Part shown: piece after piece, positions 49,116 to 59,748 of the stretch
Layout of the letters: each line of letters opens with the position of its first letter
How positions within the stretch are numbered: the stretch's first letter is position 1
Assembly (NCBI GenBank): GCA_033675265.1
Contig: JAUJYZ010001326.1
Span: 209,501 to 273,500 of the forward strand
From: Actinostola sp. cb2023
Lineage: Eukaryota > Cnidaria > Anthozoa > Actiniaria > Actinostolidae
DNA length: 64,000 nucleotides
Direction: 5' to 3'
Position numbers and translations under genes: made by a program
The notes under the pieces: generated by a model
The model's input: the letters and a program-made list of their open reading frames with translations, nothing else
Databases searched by the model: none
What the model was told of the DNA's origin: nothing

Positions 49116-49958
49116 ATGCATAACCAAGGCCTTGTGCATGACCTAATATGACTGTTCTATTGTTTCAATAGTGATAGTGCTATGGCAACAGTCCGAATTC
49201 AGTGGTGTATAATATTTCTCGATTCCAAGAAAATTGTCTGCCATAGAGTAAATAAATTGGACGTGAAAGTTGAAAGGATCAAAATCACCCCTTCAAGCTC
49301 GTCTAATATTACAGTAAGTACCTCGGACTATTTTAATATCTATTTTACAGTCAAAGGACATGAAGCGTGCCCCTCTATACTGCAATATTCAATTCATTAT
49401 TGGATTTTTGGTGTTTCAATCTTCTGTTTTCGAAAACGAAATTAAACTCATATCACGAATTCTGACTGCACTCCGGGATCCTTGATATTTGTAGACTAGT
49501 AATTGGTTCAACCAAGTGAAGTGCCATCGCATATTTTTGCATGGTGATTTTAAAGAAAATGTGGCGTAGAGTCATAAAACGATTTTAAAGATATGTACAC
49601 GTGCATGATATACACTGCCTGTCACGATGTTTACGTGAATTTAGCGTTTCTCTTTCCAGCAAACTGCGACATACTTGAGCTTGCTTTTCGTAGCTTTCGA
49701 GATACTTTCGAGATATACATATGATTCTTGAATCAGTGGTTTGACATTCTTCCATGTAAAAATGTTTTGACTTCGCGATCATCTCTTGTAAATTTCAGGC
49801 GTGGGAACGCGTACGGCCACTCTGATTGGTTGATTTGAATGGCACTGATGGTATTCCCTGTGTAGTTTCTATATATGGAGTTGATTTGAATTTATTTTTG
49901 TTTACATTAACGGAAGATTGAACTTACGAGAACGACAAATAATGAATTTTAAGTCCAA

Positions 49959-51902
49959 CTAGACGCATAACTGCGTGAACTCGGGCTTGTCTATAACTGC
50001 GATTTAAATTTTTGCTTGCTTTTTTGTATTTGAAACAACTCGAGAACAATTTATTAATGATATATTCTATATGTATTGTAAACCAACAAAGAATAAACAT
50101 ACTTTGACCTTTTTGTGGATTTAAAGATACAACTGATACAATAAGACTCAAACCACATCAAAAACCCTGTGCATTCATTATTTGAAATAGCATCTTCAAG
50201 TATTGATTTATTTTGTAATGAATCAGACAATACTTCACACATCTCAGTTAAAACATGTAAACTTACTTCAGTTCCAAAAACATCAATGGTTTGGGTAAAT
50301 CATCAGTTGAAAAATTTTCTTCTAAAGATAGAATATCACACAGCCTTTTGCCATAGTTTACAATACTAGATAAAGTGTTAGAATTCCAATAGCTAGATGA
50401 TTTTATTATAGAGTAACAGATAGAGTAGATGGCCACAGCACAACTTTGATTGAACTCGGTGATTTCACACAGTGTTTTGACAATTATTTTATGCTATTTT
50501 GAACTTCATTGATTTTCACCCCTTTTACCTCAAACATGTCATTGTTATGTATACTCTTAAAATATTGCACCAAGTAATTCAATGATGATACTTCCAGAAG
50601 GACACATGTACAGTTGTACCTTGGGGATGCCCTCTACCATATAAATCTCTTGCATGAGAATCAAATATTTTAAATCCCATGTCACCATTACAATAAATAG
50701 CAACAGCAAAGCACCCAACTGTTAATATTTAAAGTCTTCAGATATCAGTGATTCAAAGGCTCTTTGGAAAGAACTACAAAATTGATAGCCCTGTATTGCA
50801 GTTTCTTGATGCACAGTACCAGTGTAGCTTTCACTGTTAGTAGTGCAGTTGATAGTTAGTATCAAACACATTTAACATTGTTGGTAATTCTGTTAGCATT
50901 AAATAGGACTGTCTAGCTAGTTGAGACAAACTTGAATATAACTGATTCTCTGATTGGCAGAATTGTTCCATCTTTGTTATAGTAAATCAAAGAACACAAA
51001 CTCATTGCAACACATTGTTGTCCTGCATTTTGTCCAAATACAAACTCATAACCTTGACTATATGGTGCTGGAATTGTCTTTCTAGAATCAATATACACTG
51101 AAGTAGGACCAGGATTCTTTTCTATATCTCTACTCAATTTAAATTCACAATAATTTGCTGCATGGCTTTGAGTCTTGTAAAGACTTATCAATTTATTACT
51201 TGAAAACAATGACAAATACTGACAAGCTCTACGTTTTACCTTTATCATACGATGATTAAGTTTCTCAGAGAATTTAAGTAAAAACTGTGCTTTATTTGGT
51301 TGTTTTCTAGCTTTCACATAACAATAAGCTTACAATTCAGATGACTTGGGTATAATTGAACGAATACGTTGGTAAACAAAATCTCTAACCTTTCTGCTCT
51401 TGTTCTTCAGACGTTCCAAAGTATTCTACTTGGTTCACGATCACGTCTAGATACTCGACGATGCTTTTCGATGTTTTAAGCTTACATTACTCATTAGATA
51501 GTTCATTTGATATAAGCTTATAACATGTTTCTCGATGGAAGGTTCACTCATAAGCTTAAATGTTCGCTCGTATTAAAATTGATCTCTCGTAAATTTCGCG
51601 GACCGACCCATTCCGAAAACACTCGACATCTTTTGGTGTGGGTCTGCCACGAACAGTGTGTGCTTTTGTATGTAGTTTGAGCGTATTAGAAAACATATTT
51701 ACTCTTGAATTCGACAACGACGTCTCGGACAACTTGGTCGCCATTACCTCCAACCATGTGTTCAGATGCTCACTCGACGCATGCGCCTTAGTATCTCCAC
51801 GCATGCGCTTTACTTGCTAGACTGCTTTTTGTGACCCAACGAAAAGAAAAAGAAAAACGAAGCCCAATTTTAAACTCGGGCATTCCACAGGAAAGCCCGA
51901 GT
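49959..51902 (-). mobile_element. Helitron2-like element, copy 1 (1.9 kb)
   Basis: Read on the minus strand, the 5' end begins ACTCGGGCTT and folds into a hairpin with AAGCCCGAGT-type arms (51874-51902). The 3' end has the inverse of that tip (AAGCCCGAGT, 49979-49988), then a hairpin ACGCA-TAAC-TGCGT (plus-strand sequence), then CTAG followed by T. A 5' terminal repeat whose inverse is subterminal at the 3' end, plus hairpin and CTAG, is the plan of Helitron2 (asymmetric terminal inverted repeats). It carries a fragment of coding sequence with a 2A motif (50913-51317). A second copy lies at 59062-59748. Confidence 0.75.
50913..51317 (-). pseudogene. Fragment of a Helitron-type polyprotein: 2A-like motif and start of a cysteine-protease-like domain
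   Basis: The open frame of about 134 codons has no ATG at its start. It contains LSRDIEKNPGPTS, matching the D-x-E-x-NPG-P ribosome-skipping 2A motif (51106-51129), followed by FGQNAGQQCVAMSLCSLIYY, which resembles the catalytic-Cys region of the protease-like N-terminal domain in some Helitron polyproteins (my recollection of the family). No helicase or Rep motif is present in the element, so it is non-autonomous. Confidence 0.6.
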
Positions 51903-52005
51903 AATAATGAATTTAATATTGCAGTCTAGGGGGGCACGCTTCATGTCCTTTGACTGTAATAGGTATACCGTATTAAACTTGTAGTACAGTGCAAGTACAC
52001 TGATG

Positions 52006-52012
52006 TATAAAT
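52006..52012 (+). promoter_or_regulatory. TATA-like box, unit A
   Basis: TATAAAT about 120 bp upstream of the orphan exon 1, in a region conserved with unit B. Confidence 0.35.
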
Positions 52013-52126
52013 GCATACCAAGAGTTACTTACATTGTAGTTCCTTAAAAACAGCCAGTTTATTTTATAGGCTCTATTAAACCAACAAGTTGTCTAGATTC
52101 TGGAAGGTTGTTTCCAAAGTTTCAAC

Positions 52127-52225
52127 ATGAAGTGCCATCTTTGTGGGATAGACAAACTACATAGAGAGTTTCCACATGAAACACTGACTGACAACTGTGA
52201 TCACGCACCATTGCATTGCTTGAGA
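52127..52225 (+). pseudogene. Orphan exon 1 of the Cys/His-ubiquitin-like-TerD family (copy A)
   Basis: The 33-codon exon (MKCHLCGIDKLHREFPHETL, then CDHAPLHCLR) and its GTAAGT donor are the same as in copy B. The downstream intron is nearly identical to B (about 52540-52815 against 54010-54285) apart from a MITE, but the sequence diverges before exon 2 and dispersed repeat R follows. There is no exon 2 or 3, so copy A is a 5' fragment left by incomplete tandem duplication. Confidence 0.85.
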
Positions 52226-52274
52226 GTAAGTTTATAAATGTAATGCAAATGTGTCTATAAAGCCTTAGGATAAG

Positions 52275-52517
52275 CACAGGTAGCCCAAGCGCAGCATTTG
52301 TATAAGAGAATGTATGGGAATTATTCAATGGTGGATTTTCAGCGTAAATATTGAATAAATGTTACTGTAACTTACTATGTGTCTTGAAGTAGTTCCTGCC
52401 AATGTCAAGACACATAGTAAGTTACAGTAACATTTATTCAATATTTACGCTGAAAATCGACCATTGAATAATTCTCATACATTCTCTTATACAAATGCTG
52501 CGCTTGGGCTACCTGTG
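52275..52517. mobile_element. 243-bp near-perfect palindromic MITE, CACAGG family, proven by empty site
   Basis: Ends CACAGGTAGCCCAAGCG and inverse, arms of about 115 bp. Flanked by GGATAAG (52268-52274 and 52518-52524). Copy B at about 53986-53996 reads ttaggataagtggaa, the exact unoccupied site with one GGATAAG. This proves transposition with a 7-bp duplication. Confidence 0.95.
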
Positions 52518-52865
52518 GGATAAGTGGAAATTAAAGAAAGATGATCAAATGATTTGTGGGACTAAATCCAATATTTTATCTCAATCATTCCTTCTTTCTC
52601 TCTTTACTTTCTCTCTCTTTCCTTAATTTCTCCTTCATTCATTCCATTCTTTCATTCATTCTTTATTTTGTCCATCCTTTCATCATTTCAGTTGTTCATT
52701 TTGTTGCCATTTTATCTACAGCCTTTATTTCCATGTAACATTTCTCTCTTTTTTATTATTTATTGATTTATTATTACTTTCTTTTCCCAGTCTTTACTTA
52801 GATGCTACAATGCATCCCAGTGCTCAAACGCACCAGGGCACGAGTGAAAGCTTATCTGAAGTGTC

Positions 52866-53470
52866 TAGTTTGATAACTTTAGAACAATTTGGGCTTCCTG
52901 TGGAATTCTTCGTGTTTCCGGTCCGAAAGCGAAACAAAAAACTGTGCAACGTTTTGCACTAAATAGTCCCAAATAGCGCTATCTAAACAATAGAAATATC
53001 ACTATGTAGTACTTATATAAAGTAGCGCTATTTATGTTGCACGGTTAAAGTGTTATCCCCTCGCAACATTTCTCGGTAATCCTCCAAATTCCCCCCAAAA
53101 GTATTTGCAAAACTTTACAATTACAACCCAGAAATGGGTCCTCAAAGAAGAGATTAAACAGTGACACATATTAGATCAGTCTACCGTCGGTGCCCGATTT
53201 ATTTTACCGTGATTTCACTGATTCTTGAGATGTATCATTTACGTGTATCAATACAGAGCACTTTAATTGACCCGCCAAAACGGTTTAATTCAAACGTTTA
53301 TGAACATTTATTTGCTCGAAAATGTAAAATGAATCACTTACCCTGATCTAAACGACTCTCAGTTTTAGATTTTCTCCCAAAAAGTTTTGCTACGACAGAA
53401 TTTAAGGCCCAACCCAGTTCTTGGAAGTTGGGTTCTTGGAAGTTGGGTTCTTGGAAGTGGGACAACGCGA
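52866..53470. repeat. Dispersed repeat R, copy 3
   Basis: Third copy of the 600-bp repeat, at the start of tandem unit B. Its right end has extra tandem GTTCTTGGAAGT motifs compared with the other copies. Confidence 0.8.
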
Positions 53471-53729
53471 AGATATCATGCATGACCAAGGCCTTGTGCA
53501 TGACCTAATATGACTGTTCTATTGTTTCAATAGTGATAGTGCTATGGCAACAGTCCGAATTCAGTGGTGTATAATATTTCTCGATTCCAAGAAAATTGTC
53601 TGCCATAGAGTAAATAAATTTGACGTGAAAGTTGAAAGGATCAATATCACTCCTAGCTGAAGTTAATATTATAGTAAGTACCTCAGACTACTATTTATTT
53701 TATAACTTGTAGTTCAGTGCAAGTACATG

Positions 53730-53738
53730 TATATAAAT
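53730..53738 (+). promoter_or_regulatory. TATA-like box, copy B
   Basis: TATATAAAT 108 bp upstream of the ATG of copy B, in sequence conserved with unit A. Confidence 0.4.
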
Positions 53739-53845
53739 GCATACCAAGAGTCACTTAGTTCCTTTAAAACAGCCAGTTTATTTTATTAGTAGGCTAACCA
53801 ACAAGTTGTCTAGATTCTGGAAGGTTGTGTTTCCAAAGTTTCAAC

Positions 53846-55474
53846 ATGAAGTGCCATCTTTGTGGGATAGACAAACTACATAGAGAGTTTCCACATGAAA
53901 CACTGACTGACAACTGTGATCATGCACCATTGCATTGCTTGAGAGTAAGTTAATAAATGTAATGCAAATGTGTCTATAAAGCCTTAGGATAAGTGGAAAT
54001 TATAGAAAGATGATCAAATGATTTGTGGGACTAAATCCAATATTTTATCTCAATCATTCCTTCTTTCTCTCTTTACTTTCTCTCTCTTTCCTTAATTTCT
54101 CCTTCATTCATTCCATTCTTTCATTCATTCTTTATTTTGTCCATCCTTTCATCATTTCAGTTGTTCATTTTGTTGCCATTTTATCTACAGCCTTTATTTC
54201 CATGTAACATTTCTCTCTTTTTTATTATTTATTGATTTATTATTACTTTCTTTTCCCAGTCTTTACTTAGATATAATGTCACACTTCTCTTTCAGTGCAC
54301 CTCGGAATGTGTTGAAACGAAACAGTGTTGTTCAATATGCAATCAGCCTGTTGCCCTTGACAACCCACAGTATCAAGAATGTATCAACACACTAAAGAGA
54401 CTATTCCCTGACATTGAAGCACCCCAAGCTATCCCAAGCACCACCTTGGGCTCACCTAGTGATAATCAGACTATCACAGTGTCTGTAATGGGTGGTGAAG
54501 TAACCACCCTTCTGTACAAGTCCAACATGAGTATTGAGCAGCTGAAGACCAAGATTAAAAAGCATTTTGGTATTAAACCAGAGCAACAGAGACTGTTATT
54601 CCAGGACAAAGAACTAATGGTTAGGATAGATTTTACTGAAATAAATAGTAATAGATTTGAAGTTTTGGGGCATAATTAGGTTTTTGTCCCTCGATCCCCA
54701 GATACATTTTAGTCATTGCCCGGAAGCTTGGGCCAAAATGAGTCTGGCTTACAGACCAAGAATACAATTATGCCCGCGAAATCAACTACTGTATATTGTT
54801 ACATGTATACTGCTTTATTAATTAACATAACATGCCCTTGCATGATCTCTTTCATATAGTCTTATCGCGATGCTAAATTGATGACTCTCCAGGACTACAA
54901 TGTACAGCCATTCTCAACTATCAACCTTGTGGTTATTCTCTACAACATTCCAGAGTCTTTTGATGAAGTTATCTTTGATCTGTTCTGGGGATATCCAGAG
55001 TCAGGAATGGATTTCTTGGATGCGTCTGTGCTTCTGTATGCTGGAGCTGCATTCAAAGAAGTGATGGATTGGTGCCACACAAAAAGCAAGACTTGCCCAG
55101 CTATTGTTCATTCTGGTGATCTCATGAATTCTGTAAAGAGCATTGGTCATCATAAAATCAATGTCACATTCAAGAGCCTTCCAGTGGAAGTAAACAGGCT
55201 GTTCTTCACTTTGAGTGCATTTAACTCTGCAAACATATCAAAGTACCCCAACCCAAGCCTACGCTTCTTTGATGCCAGATTCCCTGAAAAACAGCTGTGT
55301 GACGACTCCATGAAGCATGCTGCAGACTCTCAAGCTATCATCATGTGTAGCTTGTGTAGAATAGAAGGAGAATGGAAGGTACTGAGTTTAAAGCGCCTCT
55401 CCAATGGCAATGCTAAGAATTACAGCCCCATTCAAAGCACCATTCAACAGCTAATACAAAATGGCTTGTCATAA
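53846..55474 (+). CDS. Cys/His cluster-ubiquitin-like-TerD protein, copy B (three exons)
   Basis: Exons 53846-53944, 54296-54619 and 54860-55474 join in phase 0 and give 345 residues. Exon 1 and the start of exon 2 form a zinc-type cluster (CHLC, CDHAPLHC, CTSEC, CCSIC). Residues of about 85-160 form a ubiquitin-like domain (ITVSVMGGEVTTLLYKSN, IEQLKTKIKKHFGIKPEQQR, LLFQDKELM) whose last strand is in exon 3 (TLQDYNVQP). Exon 3 continues with a TerD-like domain: LDASVLLYAG, IVHSGDLMNS, INVTFKSLP, then IIMCSLCRIEGEWKVLSL. TerD proteins act in bacterial stress and tellurite-resistance systems and bind calcium; eukaryotic roles are poorly known. The terminal di-Gly of ubiquitin is absent. The second donor (ATG|GTTAGG) is weaker than in copy C. 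Probably cytosolic; possibly a ubiquitin-linked stress or immune factor (inference). Confidence 0.85.
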
Positions 55475-56845
55475 CTCAATCTTAACTGGCCAATATACGT
55501 ATACAGTAGACTATGATGATTAATAGTGTAATAGCTAGTATTTATAAATACTAGCTGTTTGTTCTTTACATGAGCTGATCTGGCTTAGCCTGGCTTTTTA
55601 ATGCAGGCTAATCTGGCTCGGATGCAGGCAACCACATCCCACATTATGTCCTTAAATAAATTGATTGATCGATACAGTGATATGACATTGATTATAATAA
55701 TGATATACATGTATGATGATGATGATAGGGTATATACTACTATAATCGATACAGTGACGACACCATTGATTATAATTATAATGATCGATACATGATGATA
55801 TGATAGTGATGATATATATGGCATCATAGTAATTAATACCATTCAGTAGCACACAAAGTTTTATAATTATTGTTTACATAATGAAAATGTTATATTGTAA
55901 AGGACATTATGTCTTCAAAAGTGATGACAATTAAAATGTGAATTGGATTCACCACAAGACTTTAGTGAACGAATAAAAACAATTCTTACCATATTTCAGC
56001 TTTCAACAATTTGTTATTACAGTAAGTTTTGAATCATGTAAATTGCTGGATTGCACATGACGTCATCGTGGCCATAATTATTGGTGCCTGATAACAAAGC
56101 ATTCCTCATTAGCTTCTCTTGTTTGTACCACCAACATGGCCGCTGTGTCTTTGTACTTGACAAATAAGGATTTTCTTTTTCGCCAGAGGAAAGTATCATA
56201 ATGTACCACAGGTAGCCCAAACGTAGAATCAGTGGACCGTGACGCATCTGACGCATTGAATATTCGTTTGACAGTTGGATTTTCGAATGGTCTCAGGAAT
56301 GAGCTCTTAGAAAGACTTCAAAGGATATGGGATTCTGAAACATGTCTTCATAGCAGTAGTCTGATAATTAAAGAACACTTTGGTGTAGAAATCTGAGCAA
56401 GAAATTGTGTTTTTGAGTGGTTTTGAGCGATTCGAAAATTCACCCGTTTCTAGCATACATATGTATGCTAGAAACTGAATGAATGAATGTACACGCAATG
56501 CATTACTGGGAAGGCGTATCACAGGAATCCCAATGTTGGAATTTCCACAGGGAGCCCAAGTAAATATTTGTTAAATATATCCGCGCTATATCTACAATAC
56601 ACACGTTTTTTGCTCTCTGTTTCATGCTGTACCGCTTTTAATGATTGCGTCTTCTAAGTCAAACGTTCAGATATAAAACGTACATTTTGCGTTTTATAAA
56701 ATATGCATTTATTTTACCAGGACAGCCATGGCTTGGGTTCCCTGTGCATTCAATTCCCAGAAAAAAATGGTTTCCTCCCTCGTTGTTATACTTGTTCCCC
56801 GAATTTCTAAAGGAATTTAACCTCGTTAAAGCTTGAAGGAATAAC
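55475..56845. other. Intergenic region between copies B and C
   Basis: Holds a GATA/TGATGATA-rich tract (55660-55830) and element fragments with CACAGG-type tips (56213-56230, and 56548 with an inverse near 56746). The last pair could be another CACAGG-family element but has no matching target duplication. No gene seen. Confidence 0.5.
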
Positions 56846-58896
56846 ATGAGGTGTCATCAATGTCAAGAGAACAAACTACGTAGAGAGTTTCCACATGAAG
56901 CATTGAATGATAACTGCGATCATGCTCCATTACATTGCTTGAGAGTAAGTTACACAAGTTTACAGAATACAGATCAACATGAATCACAGAACTATGTTCA
57001 CTATATAGGCTCTATTATTAGTGTCATAGCTACATAGTTTATAGCTTACCAGTCGTAGAATAGCTGGGACTTAAATATGACTATGAACGGCTTTGCTGGA
57101 TGGCAAACAAACTTTGAAGGTCTACGCTGAAAGATCAGCAATCAACTGATGAAAAACAGCATTTCATTTCAAACAGTGGTAAAAAGTAGAGAATCAACGA
57201 AACGATGTCGGTCCACTGTCGGCCAACTAGTCGACCAACAGTCGGCCGTTTAACGGGCAACAATAAGCGTCTTCACATAAACAAATTAAGCCAGATTGTT
57301 TTCCATCCAGTACAACACAAAGAACCTACATTTGTATTTTAAGCTTGCACATATTAGCTTACTGTAAATATAATACTTTATATGGTTCTTTCTTCCCAAT
57401 TAAGTGTACAACCGAATATGTGGAGCATGAAAAATGTTGTTCAATTTGCTTTGAGCCTGTTGCCCTTGACAACCCACAGTATCAAGAATGTATCAACACA
57501 CTGAAGAGACTATTCCCTGAAATTGAAGCACCCCAAGCTATCCCAAGCACCACCTTGGGCTCACCAAGTGGCGATGAGACTATAACTATAGAGATGATGG
57601 ATGGACAGACTATTGTTATTCCATATATGGCAAGGATGCTTATAACTGATTTAAAGAACAAGATTATGGAGCAATATGGAACAGAACCATGTAAACAGCG
57701 ACTATTGTATAATGCAAAAGAACTCAAGGTATGGAAAATCATTATACTGCTGGTCCAACCTACATTGGTCGTTGAAGTGCACATTTGTAGTAGTTATTGT
57801 CTTACTACTTCCTGCAATTACTGTTTGCATATACATGTAGATGTCATTTATATGTCTGCACTAGTGACAGACTACATGTAGCTACACGGCGAGACCGCCT
57901 GCATGCATCTGTGCTTTTGCTAATAATTGTGTGAAGTTATAGATTTTCGGCACACATGCAGCAAGAATTGTTTAGCTGTTAGGCATTCTGAAGTCACAAC
58001 AAAGCGGCCCACACATGCACCCATGTCTTCTTCAAGGCGTTCCTTGTCATTCATGCACATACAGTGAAATGATGGGAATCCATGAGTTCACCAACAGGTG
58101 CCTTTGAATTAGCGCATTCTCCATAATAATGCCCAAATGTGCTCTATGTCAGTTAAAGACACTACAGTAGTGTCATTAGTTTGAAGTTATTTATTTGATT
58201 AGTGCCTTTGGCTTTTACACAGTGTAAAGTGTAAACCAGGCTTCATGGATTCTCAGCAATTTGTTGATTTATTTTCAGTCCTATAGTGACTCTAAACTGG
58301 TGACCCTCCATGACTACAATGTACAGCCATTCTCAACTATCAACCTTGTGGTTATTCTCTACAACATTCCAGAGTCTTTTGATGAAGTTATCTTTGATCT
58401 GTTCTGGGGATATCCAGCTACAGGGAGAGATCACCTGGATGTGTCTGTGCTTCTGTATGCTGGGGAAACATTGCTTGAAGTTATAGATTTCCGGCGCACA
58501 CGTAGTAAGACTTGTGCAGCTGTCAAGCATTCTGGTGATGATATGAATGATGATGAAAATCGCATCGGACACCAGGAAATCAATGTTGAGATCAAGCATA
58601 TTAAAGACAGCATCAACAGACTGTTCTTCATCTTGAGTGCATATCAGTCAACAAACATCTCAATGTTCCCCAACCCAAGCCTACGCTTCTATGATGCCAG
58701 ATTCCCTGACAACCAACTCTGTAATGACTCCATGAAGCATGCTGCAGACTCCCAAGCTATCATCATGTGTAGCTTGTGTAGAATAGAAGGAGAATGGAAG
58801 GTACTGAGTTTAAGACATCTTTCTGATGGCAATGTGAAGAATTATGACCCTTTGAAAGCAACAGTATTGCATTTGATACAAAGTGGGATTTCATGA
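56846..58896 (+). CDS. Cys/His cluster-ubiquitin-like-TerD protein, copy C (three exons)
   Basis: Exons 56846-56944, 57405-57728 and 58279-58896 join in phase 0 and give 346 residues. Architecture and intron positions are the same as copy B. The zinc-type cluster is kept (CHQC, CDHAPLHC, CCSIC), the ubiquitin-like part is the most diverged (ITIEMMDGQTIVIPYM, ITDLKNKIMEQYG, CKQRLLYNAKELK), and the TerD-like part is well conserved (LDVSVLLYAGETLLEV, VKHSGDDMND, IIMCSLCRIEGEWKVLSL). Splice signals are strong (AAG|GTATGG, TTTTCAG). Copy C is an older duplicate than the A/B pair, whose introns are nearly identical. Function inferred as for copy B. Confidence 0.87.
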
Positions 58897-59061
58897 CACT
58901 ATTCCTAATTAATAGTTTTAATAATAGTCTTTAATCTTTAATCATAATTACTGCCATTTAGCTGAAGCTAATCCCGGCAGGACTGGGACAGCGGCCCCGA
59001 GATTACACAACAATGGTACAAAAATAATCTAAATAATAGGTAAATAGTAACGTAATAATAA

Positions 59062-59748
59062 CTAGACGCTCTTCTAGCGTGAAGTCGGGCTTCTAAATGA
59101 AATGTAGCCTATTTAAACTAAATATAGATATCTTATAGTGCGATTAAAACAGTGTTTGCTTGCTCGTCGTTGCGTGACTCTAGCTCGATAGAACATGCTT
59201 TCCTTGCAATTTCAGTACTGCGATTTCACAAGCTCAGCGAATCATGAATGACAATGACATAGTTTATTTGTTACCATAAATATATCCATACAAATACAAA
59301 TACAAATACCGTATACATAAACTAGACATCGCAGAGTGACTAAACAATGTTGGATGAAGTGTAAATATGGGTTTACCTCGACGGTTATCGGTCGGCTGAA
59401 AACCTTACAACTGTTCTCTTCACCGCCGGCTGCGTGTATCACTTCGATTCGTTTTAAGTTCTAAAGATCTGTAAACCCTTTGCAGTACTAGTACTGGATT
59501 GATAAATCCATAGGCTCTATGAATTATTGTGGTTATTTTGAAAACAAGACAACATAAACTTCCTCCAACAAGGTTTGTGTATTCAGACTCGACCAGTCTC
59601 GTATTGATAAATCATGTTGTTAGAGCCTTCGGTGATTATCTTAGCGGCCGGCACAGGGCGCATGCGCTGTAGAACCCACTTGCTGATTTGAGGTCAAAGA
59701 ATACCGGCCTGCATTTTTAGAGTCGGAGCTTCCACAGGAAGCCCGACT
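59062..59748 (-). mobile_element. Helitron2-like element, copy 2 (0.7 kb)
   Basis: Same plan as 49959-51902: minus-strand 5' tip AGTCGGGCTT with a hairpin (59719-59748), 3' subterminal inverse AAGCCCGACT, hairpin ACGCT-CTTCT-AGCGT (plus strand), then CTAG and T. Compared with copy 1, the second base of the tip changes from C to G at the 5' end, in the 5' hairpin arm and in the 3' subterminal repeat. There is no coding sequence; it is a non-autonomous derivative. Confidence 0.72.

Larger units (their letters stand above)
42121..49150. repeat. Segmental duplication, block 2
   Basis: Counterpart of 1-18560. Shared pieces are 42121-42290, the repeat exon, its upstream region to about 45000, pieces near 46470 and 47400, 47735-48120 and the repeat at 48121-48705. 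Block 2 lacks the 6.7 kb element of block 1 but has its own insertions (45010-46443, 46786-47066, 48711-49115). The right boundary is approximate. Confidence 0.75.
49348..51956. mobile_element. 2.6 kb Tc1/mariner-like TIR element containing a Helitron2-like insertion
   Basis: Inverted ends of 54 bp beginning CAGTCAAAGGACATGAAGCG, flanked by TA (49346-49347 and 51957-51958). Unit B near 53695-53705 lacks it. Without the inner Helitron-like element (49959-51902) it would be about 665 bp, a non-autonomous size. Confidence 0.8.

Noticed and set aside
56548..56746. A further complete CACAGG-family MITE
   Set aside because: The tips match in inverse orientation but the flanking 7 bp differ, so a single insertion event is not supported.
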